The position numbers were made by a program, and so were the translations under genes. A model generated the notes under the pieces. That model saw only the letters and a list, made by a program, of their open reading frames with translations, was not told where the DNA came from and searched no databases. Shown here in pieces: positions 30,686-38,439 of a stretch of DNA of 64,000 nucleotides (positions are counted from its first letter, which is position 1; each line of letters begins with the position of its first letter). This DNA comes from Saprospiraceae bacterium (GTDB taxonomy: Bacteria; Bacteroidota; Bacteroidia; Chitinophagales; Saprospiraceae), in contig JABAQQ010000013.1 of the NCBI GenBank assembly GCA_019187225.1, positions 1-64,000 of the forward strand, written 5' to 3'.

Positions 30686-31243
30686 ATGAACGTTGACCCG
30701 CAACTCCTGCAAGCCGCCCAACAGGGCGACCGCAAAGCGCAATACGCCCTGTACCGCGTGTGTTTCCCGGTGCTGATGGCCGTATGCATGCGTTACCGGC
30801 GCGATGAACAGGAGGCGGTGGCGGCACTCAACAGCGGTTTTTTGAAAATCGTGCAACACCTCGACCGCTACCGGCGCAATGAAGTGCCGTTCGAGGCCTG
30901 GATCCGGCGGATCATGATCAATACCGCGATTGATGAATTCCGCAAGGAAAAGAAATGGCGCGATTTGACCGTTTTTACCGAGGCCGTGGAACGCGACTAC
31001 GACGAGGTCATTGATTGGAACGAGGCGGAACAACGGCTCAATGTGCAACATTTGGAGAATCTGTTGCGCCGCCTGCCACCAGTCACGCAACAAGTATTTA
31101 ATCTCTTCGCACTCGACGGATTCAGCCATCGCGAGATCGGCGAAATGCTGGGCATGAGTGAAGGAACGTCTAAATGGCACGTCAGCCACGCCCGTCAAAA
31201 ACTCCAATCCTGGATAAAAACCGAGTTTAACCCCGCTATCTGA
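30686..31243 (+). CDS. ECF-type sigma factor of a three-gene operon
   Basis: The 185-aa protein has region 2 (YALYRVCFPVLMAVCMRYRR, GFLKIVQHLDRYRRNEVPFE, AWIRRIMINTAIDEFRKEKK) at about 20-92. Region 4 (LPPVTQQVFNLFALDGFSHR, EIGEMLGMSEGTSKWHVSHA) lies at about 130-170. It is the Bacteroidota ECF type that is usually followed by an envelope-protein gene, as here with a 13-bp gap. The next gene has a cytoplasmic N-terminus and a single membrane helix and may regulate it. The regulon cannot be seen. Confidence 0.9.
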   Translation: MNVDPQLLQAAQQGDRKAQYALYRVCFPVLMAVCMRYRRDEQEAVAALNSGFLKIVQHLDRYRRNEVPFEAWIRRIMINTAIDEFRKEKKWRDLTVFTEAVERDYDEVIDWNEAEQRLNVQHLENLLRRLPPVTQQVFNLFALDGFSHREIGEMLGMSEGTSKWHVSHARQKLQSWIKTEFNPAI

Positions 31244-31256
31244 CGCACCGACGACT

Positions 31257-32711
31257 ATGGAAAATCTGGATGAACTGATGCGCAAAAAATTTGAAAGCGA
31301 CCAGCCGGCCGAGCGCTTTGCATTCCGGGAGGAATACTGGGAGCAGGCAGAGGCGTTGCTCGAAGCCGAAGAAAAGCGGCGCAAACGACGGCGTTGGCTT
31401 TTCTGGTGGTTGTTCGGAGGAGCGGCGGCAGTAGCAGTGGCAGTAGCAGTAGCAGTGGCAGTGGCAGTAGCAGTGGAAGTGGGCAGTAGTAGTCTTGCCC
31501 GCCGTAGTCCTGGCAAAGGCGGGAGCAGCAGCGATAAAGGCAACTGGCAATCAGAGCGACCGGAAGATGCGACAGGCAGGTATAAAGATATTGGGTACGA
31601 CGGACAAAAACTGGGTGATACTGCCGTTATAAATTCGATTACAGGAGAAAAAATGCTTCGTACGGATACGGCCTTTTTAAATAGTACTCCTGCTGATCAG
31701 GGAGCATTAACAGGCCGAAGATCGCCGGAACGACAGGAAACTACTGGTACAAAAGGCGGAAGTTCGAAGGGAACGGGAGCAGTGAAGTCAGAACTGCAAA
31801 GCAGGCAGAACCGCAACAACACGAATTCCTCCGGTGGCGCCAACACCGCCAAAACGCCGTCCGGCAATGAACCGGATTTGCCTGAAAAATATCCGCCTGC
31901 TCACGGGAAAGAGCAGGCCGGAAACGATCTTTTCCCCAATCTGTCCGACACCACGAATACCCCCGACCTGACCGGCAACGCTCCGGAAGATTTTATGGCA
32001 CCCGAGGGACTGCCCATTGTGTGGCAGTTGCTGGATTTGCCTGTGCGCAACCTGGATACGCCTCACGCAGCAACCTATGTGCAACTCATAAAACCCGTAA
32101 AAAACAATAAATTGAGTTTCGGCCTGGGGGTAGCGGGCGCCATCAACCAGGCATCACCCGACGGCAAACGCGTGGGCGCCGTGGGAGGCCTGTTCGCGCA
32201 CTATCGCCTGGCGTCATCCTGGTCGCTGACAACAGGCGTTCAATGGCGTTTCCTGCCGGGAACCTGGATAAACGATACCCTAACGGAGAGCGGGCAATTG
32301 CGCTATAGCTTCGGTTTTCAAAAGGACGACTGGATGCTGGAGACACGCGGACTGCATATGATCGAAGTACCCATCGGGTTGCGGTGGCATCGCCGAAGCC
32401 TTATGGCGGAAGCCGGCTTCACGCCCGGTTTTCTGCTCGGCGTGCAGGGACGCCTGACCCAACAGCATTCGGAGTCGCTGCAGGACGCCACTACCAGGCG
32501 GAGCAAAGTGTGGCTGAACAATGCGGCATACAACCGGTTTTCACCCTCCCTTTTCCTTGGCGGCGAGTGGCGTGTCAAACCACGACTGGGCGCAACCCTG
32601 CGGGTTACTTACCGCCCCGGTGGATTTGGAGAGAACCCCGCCCCCGACGAACCGCCACCGGCCAACCTGTTTTGGCTCGACGCAGGTCTGCGCTGGTATC
32701 TTAAAAATTGA
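31257..32711 (+). CDS. Membrane-anchored barrel-like protein, possible anti-sigma partner
   Basis: The 484-aa protein has a charged cytoplasmic N-terminus (MENLDELMRKKFESDQPAER, then FREEYWEQAEALLEAEEKRR). A single membrane helix follows (about 47-73, WLFWWLFGG and then alternating Ala-Val). A long Ser/Gly/Thr-rich linker leads to a C-terminal domain rich in alternating hydrophobic strands (LSFGLGVAGAINQ, SWSLTTGVQWRFLPGTW, LGATLRVTYRPG) like an outer-membrane barrel. The layout resembles the membrane proteins that follow ECF sigma genes in Bacteroidota and may control them. The Ala-Val run is encoded by about nine imperfect GCAGTR hexamers (31429-31487), so helix length could vary by slippage. 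The lipoprotein gene follows after 6 bp. Confidence 0.7.
   Translation: MENLDELMRKKFESDQPAERFAFREEYWEQAEALLEAEEKRRKRRRWLFWWLFGGAAAVAVAVAVAVAVAVAVEVGSSSLARRSPGKGGSSSDKGNWQSERPEDATGRYKDIGYDGQKLGDTAVINSITGEKMLRTDTAFLNSTPADQGALTGRRSPERQETTGTKGGSSKGTGAVKSELQSRQNRNNTNSSGGANTAKTPSGNEPDLPEKYPPAHGKEQAGNDLFPNLSDTTNTPDLTGNAPEDFMAPEGLPIVWQLLDLPVRNLDTPHAATYVQLIKPVKNNKLSFGLGVAGAINQASPDGKRVGAVGGLFAHYRLASSWSLTTGVQWRFLPGTWINDTLTESGQLRYSFGFQKDDWMLETRGLHMIEVPIGLRWHRRSLMAEAGFTPGFLLGVQGRLTQQHSESLQDATTRRSKVWLNNAAYNRFSPSLFLGGEWRVKPRLGATLRVTYRPGGFGENPAPDEPPPANLFWLDAGLRWYLKN
31429..31487 (+). repeat. GCAGTR hexamer microsatellite in a membrane-helix coding region
   Basis: About nine tandem hexamers GCAGTA/GCAGTG encode the Ala-Val repeat of the membrane helix. 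The hexamer unit keeps the frame, so gain or loss of copies would change helix length by two residues at a time. Confidence 0.85.
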
Positions 32712-32717
32712 CTTTCA

Positions 32718-33803
32718 ATGGCTTACACAAAAAATATAATCATCCTGATCGCTGTTACCCTGTGGTGTGGGGCCTGCAAAAAAGCCGAACTGCCGCCTAC
32801 TTTTTTTGAAGACCCCGTTTTTATGGCCCTAATCTACGTGGATACCCCCGGTCAATCCATCAAGGCGGGAGTGAATAATGTGTATTTGTTCACAGACTTT
32901 GAAGAAGGCGATTTCACCGTTTGTTCCGGTTCGTTTGCCGAAACGGATTGTCCCAACGCGGATTGTCCGGGTAGCCTTACGTTTCTTTTTCGCAGTCTGA
33001 TGACGGACCCCTTCAGTCCGGATACGGTGTTCCATACCGGCTCCTTCTTGTATGATGGCCCGGGTGGCGCAGCGGATACCGTATATCTGACTACGTTCAA
33101 CGTCGTGCCCGGCAGTGGATACAACAGTTTTTCCTGGGCCGTCGACAGCGCATTTGCTGGTACGGGTACTTCGCTGGTGCAGCAATTCCAGGAAAACGTT
33201 CCCAAAGTCGTACGACTCGCTGCCCAGAAACAATCGGGATTGACAAGCACGGTTTTTCGCACCGTTTCACTGACCAATCCCGGCGCGCTGAATCCGGTCG
33301 TGGGAATTGATATTCAATCGGACAGCCTTACTTATACGCTGACGGCTGAAGTTTCCGGAACTCCGGTCAGCCAGTTTTTTTGGAACACAGGCGATACCAC
33401 TCAGGAAATTTTCGAGTTCAACCTGGCACAAGCTTATAGCATCATCGTGGAGGACACCTCCGGCAATCGCGCCCAGGCGAGGCTCCAGCAACTGACACCG
33501 GACGAGGTACCGGTCAGTACGGCTGGATTTACCTATACCGTTCAACCTCTCGTCTTTCCGACCCAGCCCGGCGAGGTTTCGATCCAATGGATTGATCCAC
33601 AAGGAACTATATGGCGCTCCGATCTGAATGCCCAGCTACCGGGCGCAACATTCGAGGTGCTCGAATCGGAACCCTATGAAAAAAACGAACGCGGCCAGGC
33701 GACCCGGAAAATGCGTGTGGCCTTCAATTGCCTTTTGTTCAACGACGCCGGCGAAAGTCTGCCTTTCAACGGAAACGGGGTGATAGCGGTAGCGCACCCG
33801 TAG
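32718..33803 (+). CDS. Lipoprotein of unknown function, third gene of the sigma operon
   Basis: The 361-aa protein has a lipoprotein signal (MAYTKNIIILIAVTLWCGAC, cysteine at 20), so it should be anchored to a membrane on the periplasmic side. The mature part is beta-rich. It contains a PKD/SprB-like segment (SQFFWNTGDTTQEIFEFN, about 219-236), as if derived from the same repeat class as the surface protein at 28035. It lies 6 bp after the barrel-like protein gene and is the last gene of the operon. No named family is recognised. Confidence 0.75.
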   Translation: MAYTKNIIILIAVTLWCGACKKAELPPTFFEDPVFMALIYVDTPGQSIKAGVNNVYLFTDFEEGDFTVCSGSFAETDCPNADCPGSLTFLFRSLMTDPFSPDTVFHTGSFLYDGPGGAADTVYLTTFNVVPGSGYNSFSWAVDSAFAGTGTSLVQQFQENVPKVVRLAAQKQSGLTSTVFRTVSLTNPGALNPVVGIDIQSDSLTYTLTAEVSGTPVSQFFWNTGDTTQEIFEFNLAQAYSIIVEDTSGNRAQARLQQLTPDEVPVSTAGFTYTVQPLVFPTQPGEVSIQWIDPQGTIWRSDLNAQLPGATFEVLESEPYEKNERGQATRKMRVAFNCLLFNDAGESLPFNGNGVIAVAHP

Positions 33804-33891
33804 AGAGAATTTACAGTTCATTAAAATCGCCATTAAAAGTCATTTTTACTTTTGGCTGATGCCTTCAATGCCCTTCCATGACCCTCCATGA

Positions 33892-34608
33892 TCATGAATC
33901 GGCCAGCCGCACACCCTTTTCAGCATCAAATTCCCACTTGCCCACCAGCGTTTTCTCATAAATGTTTTTGGCCAGATACTCCATGAACAATTCGCGGGAG
34001 ATGCCGCGCGCGCCGAGACTTTCTAAGTGAGCCGTTTCCTGCTGGCAGTCAACCAGCCAAAAACCTGCGCGTTCGAGCGCCTGTACCAAAGTGATGAAAC
34101 CCGCTTTGGAGGCATTGGGGACGCGGGTGAACATGCTTTCGCCGTAAAATATTTTTCCCAGTGCGATGCCATACAACCCGCCCACCAGCACCTCGCCCTG
34201 CCACACCTCGACGGAATGCGCCACCCCTTCTTCGTGCAGCCGGGTATAACTTCCTATGAACACCTCGTTGATCCACGAACCCTCCTGACCGTGGCGGGGC
34301 GTCCCGGCGCAGGCTTCCATCACCTGCACGAAAGCCTTGTCGAGCGTGTAGCGGAATTTGTGCCGGTTAAAAATGGAACGCATGCTCTTGTGTATCCGGA
34401 GTTCGCGGGGAAACAACACCCAGCGCGGCTCGGGTGCGTACCAATAATATTGTCCGAATTCCTCGAACCAGGGAAAAATCCCATTCCGGTAGGCCAGGAT
34501 CAGCCTGTCCACGCTCAAGTCGCCGCCAACCGCCAGCAAGCCGCCCGGCTCCGCCAGGGAGGGATGCGGGAAACTGAGTTCGTCGTTGGTAAGCCAGAAA
34601 ACAGGCAT
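33892..34608 (-). CDS. aat: Leucyl/phenylalanyl-tRNA-protein transferase
   Basis: The 238-aa enzyme adds Leu or Phe from tRNA to proteins with N-terminal Arg or Lys, creating N-degrons. The start MPVFWLTNDELSFPHPSLAE matches the family N-terminus, so ATG 34608 was chosen; upstream codons come from a palindromic repeat. Hallmarks are GLLAVGGDLSVDRLILAYRN, GIFPWF, YWYAPEPRWVLFP, SWINEVFIGSYTRLHEEG, AHSVEVWQGEVLVGGLYGIA and FYGESMFTRVPNASKAG. clpS, encoding the adaptor that reads these degrons, lies just upstream on the same strand, so the two steps of the pathway are probably co-expressed. Confidence 0.95.
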   Translation of the reverse strand: MPVFWLTNDELSFPHPSLAEPGGLLAVGGDLSVDRLILAYRNGIFPWFEEFGQYYWYAPEPRWVLFPRELRIHKSMRSIFNRHKFRYTLDKAFVQVMEACAGTPRHGQEGSWINEVFIGSYTRLHEEGVAHSVEVWQGEVLVGGLYGIALGKIFYGESMFTRVPNASKAGFITLVQALERAGFWLVDCQQETAHLESLGARGISRELFMEYLAKNIYEKTLVGKWEFDAEKGVRLADS

Positions 34609-34612
34609 GAAA

Positions 34613-34742
34613 GGTTGGACTTTTTTGACATTTGATATTGGACTATGTGGGATAACAGACATCGATGATCCTGATGCGGAAATAGAATTGCGGGCAGGCA
34701 TTATCCGAAAATCCAACATCAAAAAGTCCAAAATCCAGGGTC
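34613..34742. repeat. Imperfect palindrome between clpS and aat
   Basis: GGTTGGACTTTTTTGACATT on the left is mirrored by CAACATCAAAAAGTCCAAAA on the right, with about 70 bp between. It separates the clpS stop from the aat start and generates a false N-terminal extension of aat. The words TTGGAC and TCCAA link it to the repeats at 2358 and 38322. Confidence 0.7.
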
Positions 34743-34745
34743 CGT

Positions 34746-35066
34746 TCATTCTCCGCTGATGACTTCAGCAGACAATCCGCGCTCCAGCAAAGCTTCGCAA
34801 AGCGGGACGAGTTCATCTTTCGCGCCCGATTTGACGGTAGCTTTCCCCTTGAAATGAATGATCAGGGAAAGCTGTTCCGCTTGCTCGTGCGTGTGCTTCA
34901 ATACGGCCATAAAACACTCGATGACCCACTCGAAAGTGTTGAAATCGTCGTTGTATACGATGATATGCGCGGACAAACCGGAGCCGATGTCGTCTTCCAC
35001 GAGCACATCTTCTTCCTCTTCCCAAAGAGGCTTTTCAAAATTGGATATATAAAAATCGGGCGACAT
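34746..35066 (-). CDS. clpS: ClpS adaptor of the ClpAP protease
   Basis: The 106-aa adaptor delivers proteins with N-degrons to Clp protease. The core is HIIVYNDDFNTFEWVIECFM (about 34-53), where NDDFNTF is the family hallmark of the N-degron pocket. TEQA-type helices (HTHEQAEQLSLIIHFKGKAT) and a C-terminal strand follow. ATG 35066 (MSPDFYISNFEKP) was chosen because the longer frame is a Pro/Asn-rich translation of the ATTGGGG repeat upstream. The N-terminal acidic stretch (WEEEEDVLVEDD) is usual in Bacteroidota ClpS. The gene lies upstream of aat and downstream of a four-helix cassette. Confidence 0.93.
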   Translation of the reverse strand: MSPDFYISNFEKPLWEEEEDVLVEDDIGSGLSAHIIVYNDDFNTFEWVIECFMAVLKHTHEQAEQLSLIIHFKGKATVKSGAKDELVPLCEALLERGLSAEVISGE

Positions 35067-35069
35067 GTA

Positions 35070-35152
35070 ATGGTGGATTGGTGATTGGTGATTGGGGATT
35101 GGTGGATTGGGGATTGGTGGATTGGGGATTGGTGGATTAGGTAGGATTGGAT
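35070..35152. repeat. ATTGGTG/ATTGGGG heptamer repeat, left flank of four-helix cassette 2
   Basis: About ten heptamer-like units (GGATTGGTG, GGATTGGGG) run from just before the clpS ATG into the 3' end of the four-helix gene, whose last codons and stop (35137-35139) lie inside the repeat. The inverted counterpart is at 35578-35626. Confidence 0.85.
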
Positions 35153-35550
35153 GAAGAATCGCCTTTATCTTCATCTTTTTCTTGTTTCGTCTTCAATAAG
35201 TAGTTAATATACCCGTTAAACAAACGGCCACAGGAATCTATGTGTACTTTAAATTCCTGGAGTGTGTCGGTAGAAATATAGTTTTCATCGTAAGCCGTAA
35301 TCAAATGTCCTAACGTTTCCAAAAGCGAGCCTCGGGACATCCTGCAATATTGAATGCTCTCTTTGTAATAATACCGCCCATAACCTTCTGCCAAACAGGC
35401 AGTTACTCTTCTTGAAGAACGAATTACCTGATCAGATAATTTATACTTTTCATCAACAGGGAAATAACCCTGTACCAGCGTCGAAACCTTTTTCCGCAAC
35501 TGCCTGCACTCCTTATAAACTTCCAAATCAGTAAAAGAACGATGTTTCAT
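35137..35550 (-). CDS. Four-helix-bundle protein, cassette 2
   Basis: The 137-aa protein is of the same family as the one at 10816: FTDLEVYKECRQLRKKVSTL near the N-terminus, SDQVIRSSRRVTACLAEGYG (about 38-57) and ESIQYCRMSRGSLLETLGHL (about 63-82). The NIAEG motif is CLAEGYGRY here. ATG 35550 (MKHRSFTDLEV) is the natural start; upstream codons belong to the repeat. The C-terminal tail is acidic (KQEKDEDKGDSSSNPT). As with cassette 1, the gene is enclosed by inverted simple repeats and sits between unrelated genes (clpS and a peroxiredoxin). Function unknown. Confidence 0.82.
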   Translation of the reverse strand: MKHRSFTDLEVYKECRQLRKKVSTLVQGYFPVDEKYKLSDQVIRSSRRVTACLAEGYGRYYYKESIQYCRMSRGSLLETLGHLITAYDENYISTDTLQEFKVHIDSCGRLFNGYINYLLKTKQEKDEDKGDSSSNPT

Positions 35551-35577
35551 AATTTCGGTTTTTATAGTGAACAAGTA

Positions 35578-35626
35578 TAAAATCCACCAATCATCAATCA
35601 CCAATCACCAATCACCAATCCCGCAG
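35578..35626. repeat. CACCAAT heptamer repeat, right flank of four-helix cassette 2
   Basis: Units AATCCACC, AATCATC and AATCACC repeat from just upstream of the four-helix start to the end of the peroxiredoxin gene, which stops at 35612. They are the inverse of the units at 35070-35152, so the gene lies in a long inverted repeat. Confidence 0.85.
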
Positions 35627-36076
35627 GGTTTGTTTCACCGCCTCAAAGTTCGGGAGTTCTCCCGCATTTTCCAGTACTTCCGCATAGCGAACTTTACCTT
35701 CTTTGTCGATGACAAAAGCCGAGCGTTTGGACACACCTTTCAGTCCCGGGCCGAATTCCCTGTAAAGTGTATCATACTTTTTGCTCACGGTTTTATTAAA
35801 ATCCGAAAGCATCGGGAAATTGAATTGCTGTTCGTCTTTCCATTTGGCAAGGGTATAGGGGCTGTCCACCGAAATGGCCAGAATCTGGGCATCGAGTCCT
35901 TCGTATTCGGCGAGGCTATCGCGCATATAACACAGCTCTTTGGTGCAAACGCCCGTGAAGGCGAATGGGAAAAAGAGCAGGACAACATTCCTGCCGCGCA
36001 AATCGGATAATCTGACGAGCGATTTGTCGCTGGCGCGAAGGGCAAAATCGGGAGCTTGGTCGCCGGGTTGGAGCAT
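35612..36076 (-). CDS. Peroxiredoxin (AhpE/Prx-like)
   Basis: The 154-aa thiol peroxidase reduces hydrogen peroxide and organic peroxides in the cytoplasm. The catalytic cysteine is C44 in FFPFAFTGVCTKELC. C49, five residues on, could act as resolving cysteine as in PrxQ-type enzymes, while the overall sequence (VDSPYTLAKWKDEQQFNFPM, LSDFNKTVSKKYDTL, SKRSAFVIDKEGKVRYAEV) looks AhpE-like. ATG 36076 (MLQPGDQAPDFAL) was chosen because it begins the thioredoxin fold. The longer frame to 36322 translates a palindromic repeat. The 3' end abuts the repeat flanking the four-helix cassette. Confidence 0.92.
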   Translation of the reverse strand: MLQPGDQAPDFALRASDKSLVRLSDLRGRNVVLLFFPFAFTGVCTKELCYMRDSLAEYEGLDAQILAISVDSPYTLAKWKDEQQFNFPMLSDFNKTVSKKYDTLYREFGPGLKGVSKRSAFVIDKEGKVRYAEVLENAGELPNFEAVKQTLRDW

Positions 36077-36142
36077 TGGTGGATAGTTTACCCGCTTTCG
36101 CTGCAACTGCGGCAGACAAGCGGTATTGCGGGAATAATGTAT

Positions 36143-36302
36143 GCAAGTTGCGACCTGCCCGGCACGATAACAATGGGAACGCGGATGACGCGAATTGGGC
36201 GGATTTTTACAGATTTTCACCTGTTCGCAATCCGTTTTCATCCGTCTGATCCGCGTCATCCGCGTTCCCATTGTTCCTACGGTGGGTAGGTCGCAACTCG
36301 CA
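36143..36302. repeat. 160-bp palindromic element upstream of the peroxiredoxin gene
   Basis: Outer arms GCAAGTTGCGACCTGCCC (36143-36160) and GGGTAGGTCGCAACTCGC (about 36284-36302) are near-complementary. Inner perfect 23-bp arms lie at 36170-36192 and 36252-36274 (ACAATGGGAACGCGGATGAC and complement). The centre contains GGCGGATTTTTACAGATTTT and ATCCGTTTTCATCCGTCTG. No coding sequence. Confidence 0.8.
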
Positions 36303-36415
36303 TTAATTATTTTGAGCGGCAAAAATAGAAAACTCGGCGGGTGCGCAAGCAGATAACCGAGAAATCACGCCACCTGGGACGCATATTATCGTTTGATGCG
36401 AGCACCCGCCACATT

Positions 36416-36744
36416 CCGTCTACCGTCCACCGTCCACCGTCTACCGTCTACCGTCCACCGTCCACCGTCCACCGTCTACCGTCCACCGTCCACCGTCTAC
36501 CGTCTACCGTCTACCGTCCACCGTCTACCGTCTACCGTCTACCGTCCACCGTCTACCGTCCACCGTCCACCGTCCACCGTCCACCGTCCACCGTCCACCG
36601 TCCACCGTCTACCGTCCACCGTCCACCGTCTACCGTCCACCGTCCACCGTCTACCGTCTACCGTCCACCGTCCACCGTCCACCGTCTACCGTCCACCGTC
36701 TACCGTCTACCGTCCACCGTCCACCGTCCACCGTCCACCGTCTA
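36416..36744. repeat. 47-copy tandem heptamer CCGTCYA
   Basis: Exactly 329 bp, or 47 units of 7 bp, with one variable position: each unit is either CCGTCCA or CCGTCTA, in irregular order. The last unit contains the stop codon of the minus-strand gene at 36742. The array reads open in several frames, but the products would be simple repeats and are not believed to be genes. The interval 36077-36415 holds the palindromic element and otherwise nothing recognisable. Confidence 0.95.
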
Positions 36745-38142
36745 CCCGCCTTCGTTATGGCTACGGCGGGTAAACCGTTTCAGAAACCACTCCCTTTCCG
36801 TCAGTGTTGGCGCTTGTTCGATTTCCTGACGAAGTTTTTCGACCTGCGTATGATTGTTCGGGTTTACAGCCAGCAATTTGCGCATAAAGCGAATAAAAGA
36901 GGTGTAATTGTCCTTATGATAGCCCAGCACCTTTTTCCGGCGAAGGTAGATCTGGATACTGTCCAACTGATTCTCCAGGGCATCCGTCTCGTCGAGCTCA
37001 TAATAAATTTTGCACAACATGGTTTTCGCTGCAAGATTTTGAAGCACATCGTCGTATTCCATCAGCAGCAATCGTTGCATCGCCTGTTGGAAATCGCCCG
37101 TATCGTAACAATACCGGGCGATATTAAAATTAAACGCCCCTTCGCGGTGGTTATCAGGTAAAAACGGCGCAAAATCATGGAGAAATCCATACACCCATTC
37201 GAACTCGCGCAACCGAAGGGCTGTCACCGCAATGTTATTATAGGTCCACCTCGAAAGTGTTCCGTCTTCCAGCAAAGCGCCGTGACGCAATCCCGACTGA
37301 TACAACTCAAATATTTCGCGGAAAAAACGCTCGTCGGCCTGGTTGATGCGACGGATACAAAAATTGATGGCCATGAGGTACAGATCGTGTATCTCGGCGA
37401 TGGAAAAACGTTCAGCATGTTCCTGTAAAAGCGTCTTCAGTTGGGAAAAGTGGTCGTCCGCATCTTTACCTGCCTGGGCAAAATAGCCGTGGTAATAAGC
37501 CGCTATGGCTGGGATTTGCAGGTAGCGATGGCCTTCGAGGAATTGCAGTACACGGCCCAGCAAACCTTTGTCGTATTCCCGTTTCGTGACAGCTTCATGG
37601 CTCAGCAACAAGCAGCCCGTCCGCAATTTTTCACAGATAAAAGCCACGTCCTGGGCATCGGCAAGCTCCTGCACATTGACCGATTTGGCGCGGCCTTCCT
37701 GTTGAGAAAGATAGTACGCTTCCAAACGGAGCAGGTAATCGTTGCGGTGATAGTCGCTCCCGCGCAAGGGGTCGGCATCCAGCCGTTTCCGGGCATAGCG
37801 GAGCATTCCCGAGCTGGCGCGATCGAGTCGCAACCGGCGCAGGTGTTGCAAAGTAGCGCGGTGTCGCTCATGCGGCAGTTGTTTCCAAATTTCAAGCGCA
37901 AGGAAGTTTTCCACGGCTTCGAGCAGGTAGTTGGTGAGGTGGTACAGGCGATGAGCAGGCAGTTGATCCGGTAATCCGCCCTCCTTTGTGGGTGAAACAA
38001 AACGACCGGATGTCAACCGCTCCAGCAACTCCCCTACCCCCGGATGCGTGACGTGATAGGGAGAACGGATGAATTTGTTCAACGCCTTGAGCGACGCGGG
38101 TGAGAGAGCGGATAATATTTGTAGTAAGGGTGAAGGTGTCAC
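36742..38142 (-). CDS. Helical-repeat (TPR-like) protein of unknown function
   Basis: The protein has about 466 aa if translation begins at GTG 38142 (VTPSPLLQILSALSPASLKA), which starts the conserved-looking part. An ATG further upstream at 38199 would add a hydrophobic segment. It is helical throughout, with TPR-like pairs such as RWTYNNIAVTALRLREFEWV, FNFNIARYCYDTGDFQQAMQ and AAKTMLCKIYYELDETDALE. No enzymatic motif is visible. Helical scaffold proteins of this size are common in Saprospiria-type genomes. The stop codon lies inside the last unit of the heptamer array. The upstream region carries the repeat copy at 38322 and AT-rich promoter-like sequence. Confidence 0.7.
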   Translation of the reverse strand: MTPSPLLQILSALSPASLKALNKFIRSPYHVTHPGVGELLERLTSGRFVSPTKEGGLPDQLPAHRLYHLTNYLLEAVENFLALEIWKQLPHERHRATLQHLRRLRLDRASSGMLRYARKRLDADPLRGSDYHRNDYLLRLEAYYLSQQEGRAKSVNVQELADAQDVAFICEKLRTGCLLLSHEAVTKREYDKGLLGRVLQFLEGHRYLQIPAIAAYYHGYFAQAGKDADDHFSQLKTLLQEHAERFSIAEIHDLYLMAINFCIRRINQADERFFREIFELYQSGLRHGALLEDGTLSRWTYNNIAVTALRLREFEWVYGFLHDFAPFLPDNHREGAFNFNIARYCYDTGDFQQAMQRLLLMEYDDVLQNLAAKTMLCKIYYELDETDALENQLDSIQIYLRRKKVLGYHKDNYTSFIRFMRKLLAVNPNNHTQVEKLRQEIEQAPTLTEREWFLKRFTRRSHNEGG

Positions 38143-38321
38143 AATAAAAAATATCTGAAAACAAGCAGCAAATTTATCGTTTAATATTTTGATTATCAAT
38201 TTTTAAAGTTTAATTAACTCATTTTTTTCTCCTGAAAAATGAAAAAAAATGTCCTTGTACGAAGAACACCCTCGCAGCACTTTTGTACCGTTAAAATTTG
38301 TATCGTTAATCTCTCTAAGTA

Positions 38322-38414
38322 GGTGGACAAATTAAATAGACCTTGGACGTTGGACATTTGACTCTGACAACCAATCATTTAGTTAAACGCCCAATATAAA
38401 AAATCCAATGTCTG
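38322..38414. repeat. Dispersed imperfect palindrome, copy 2
   Basis: Matches the reverse complement of 2358-2450 in block order (GTGGACAAA, TTGGACGTTGGAC, CCAATCATTTAGT, AATCCAATGTC). It lies between divergent genes, 25 bp before the start of the secreted protein gene at 38440. Confidence 0.7.
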
Positions 38415-38439
38415 CCTGCTTACCAAAAAGGATTTGAAC

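Noticed and set aside
34608-36322. Longer N-termini for Aat, ClpS, the four-helix protein and the peroxiredoxin
   Set aside because: The extra codons translate palindromic or heptamer repeats; each protein family begins at the internal ATG used here.
36341-36829. Plus-strand open frames across the heptamer array
   Set aside because: A 7-bp repeat without stops stays open in several frames; the products are pure simple repeats.
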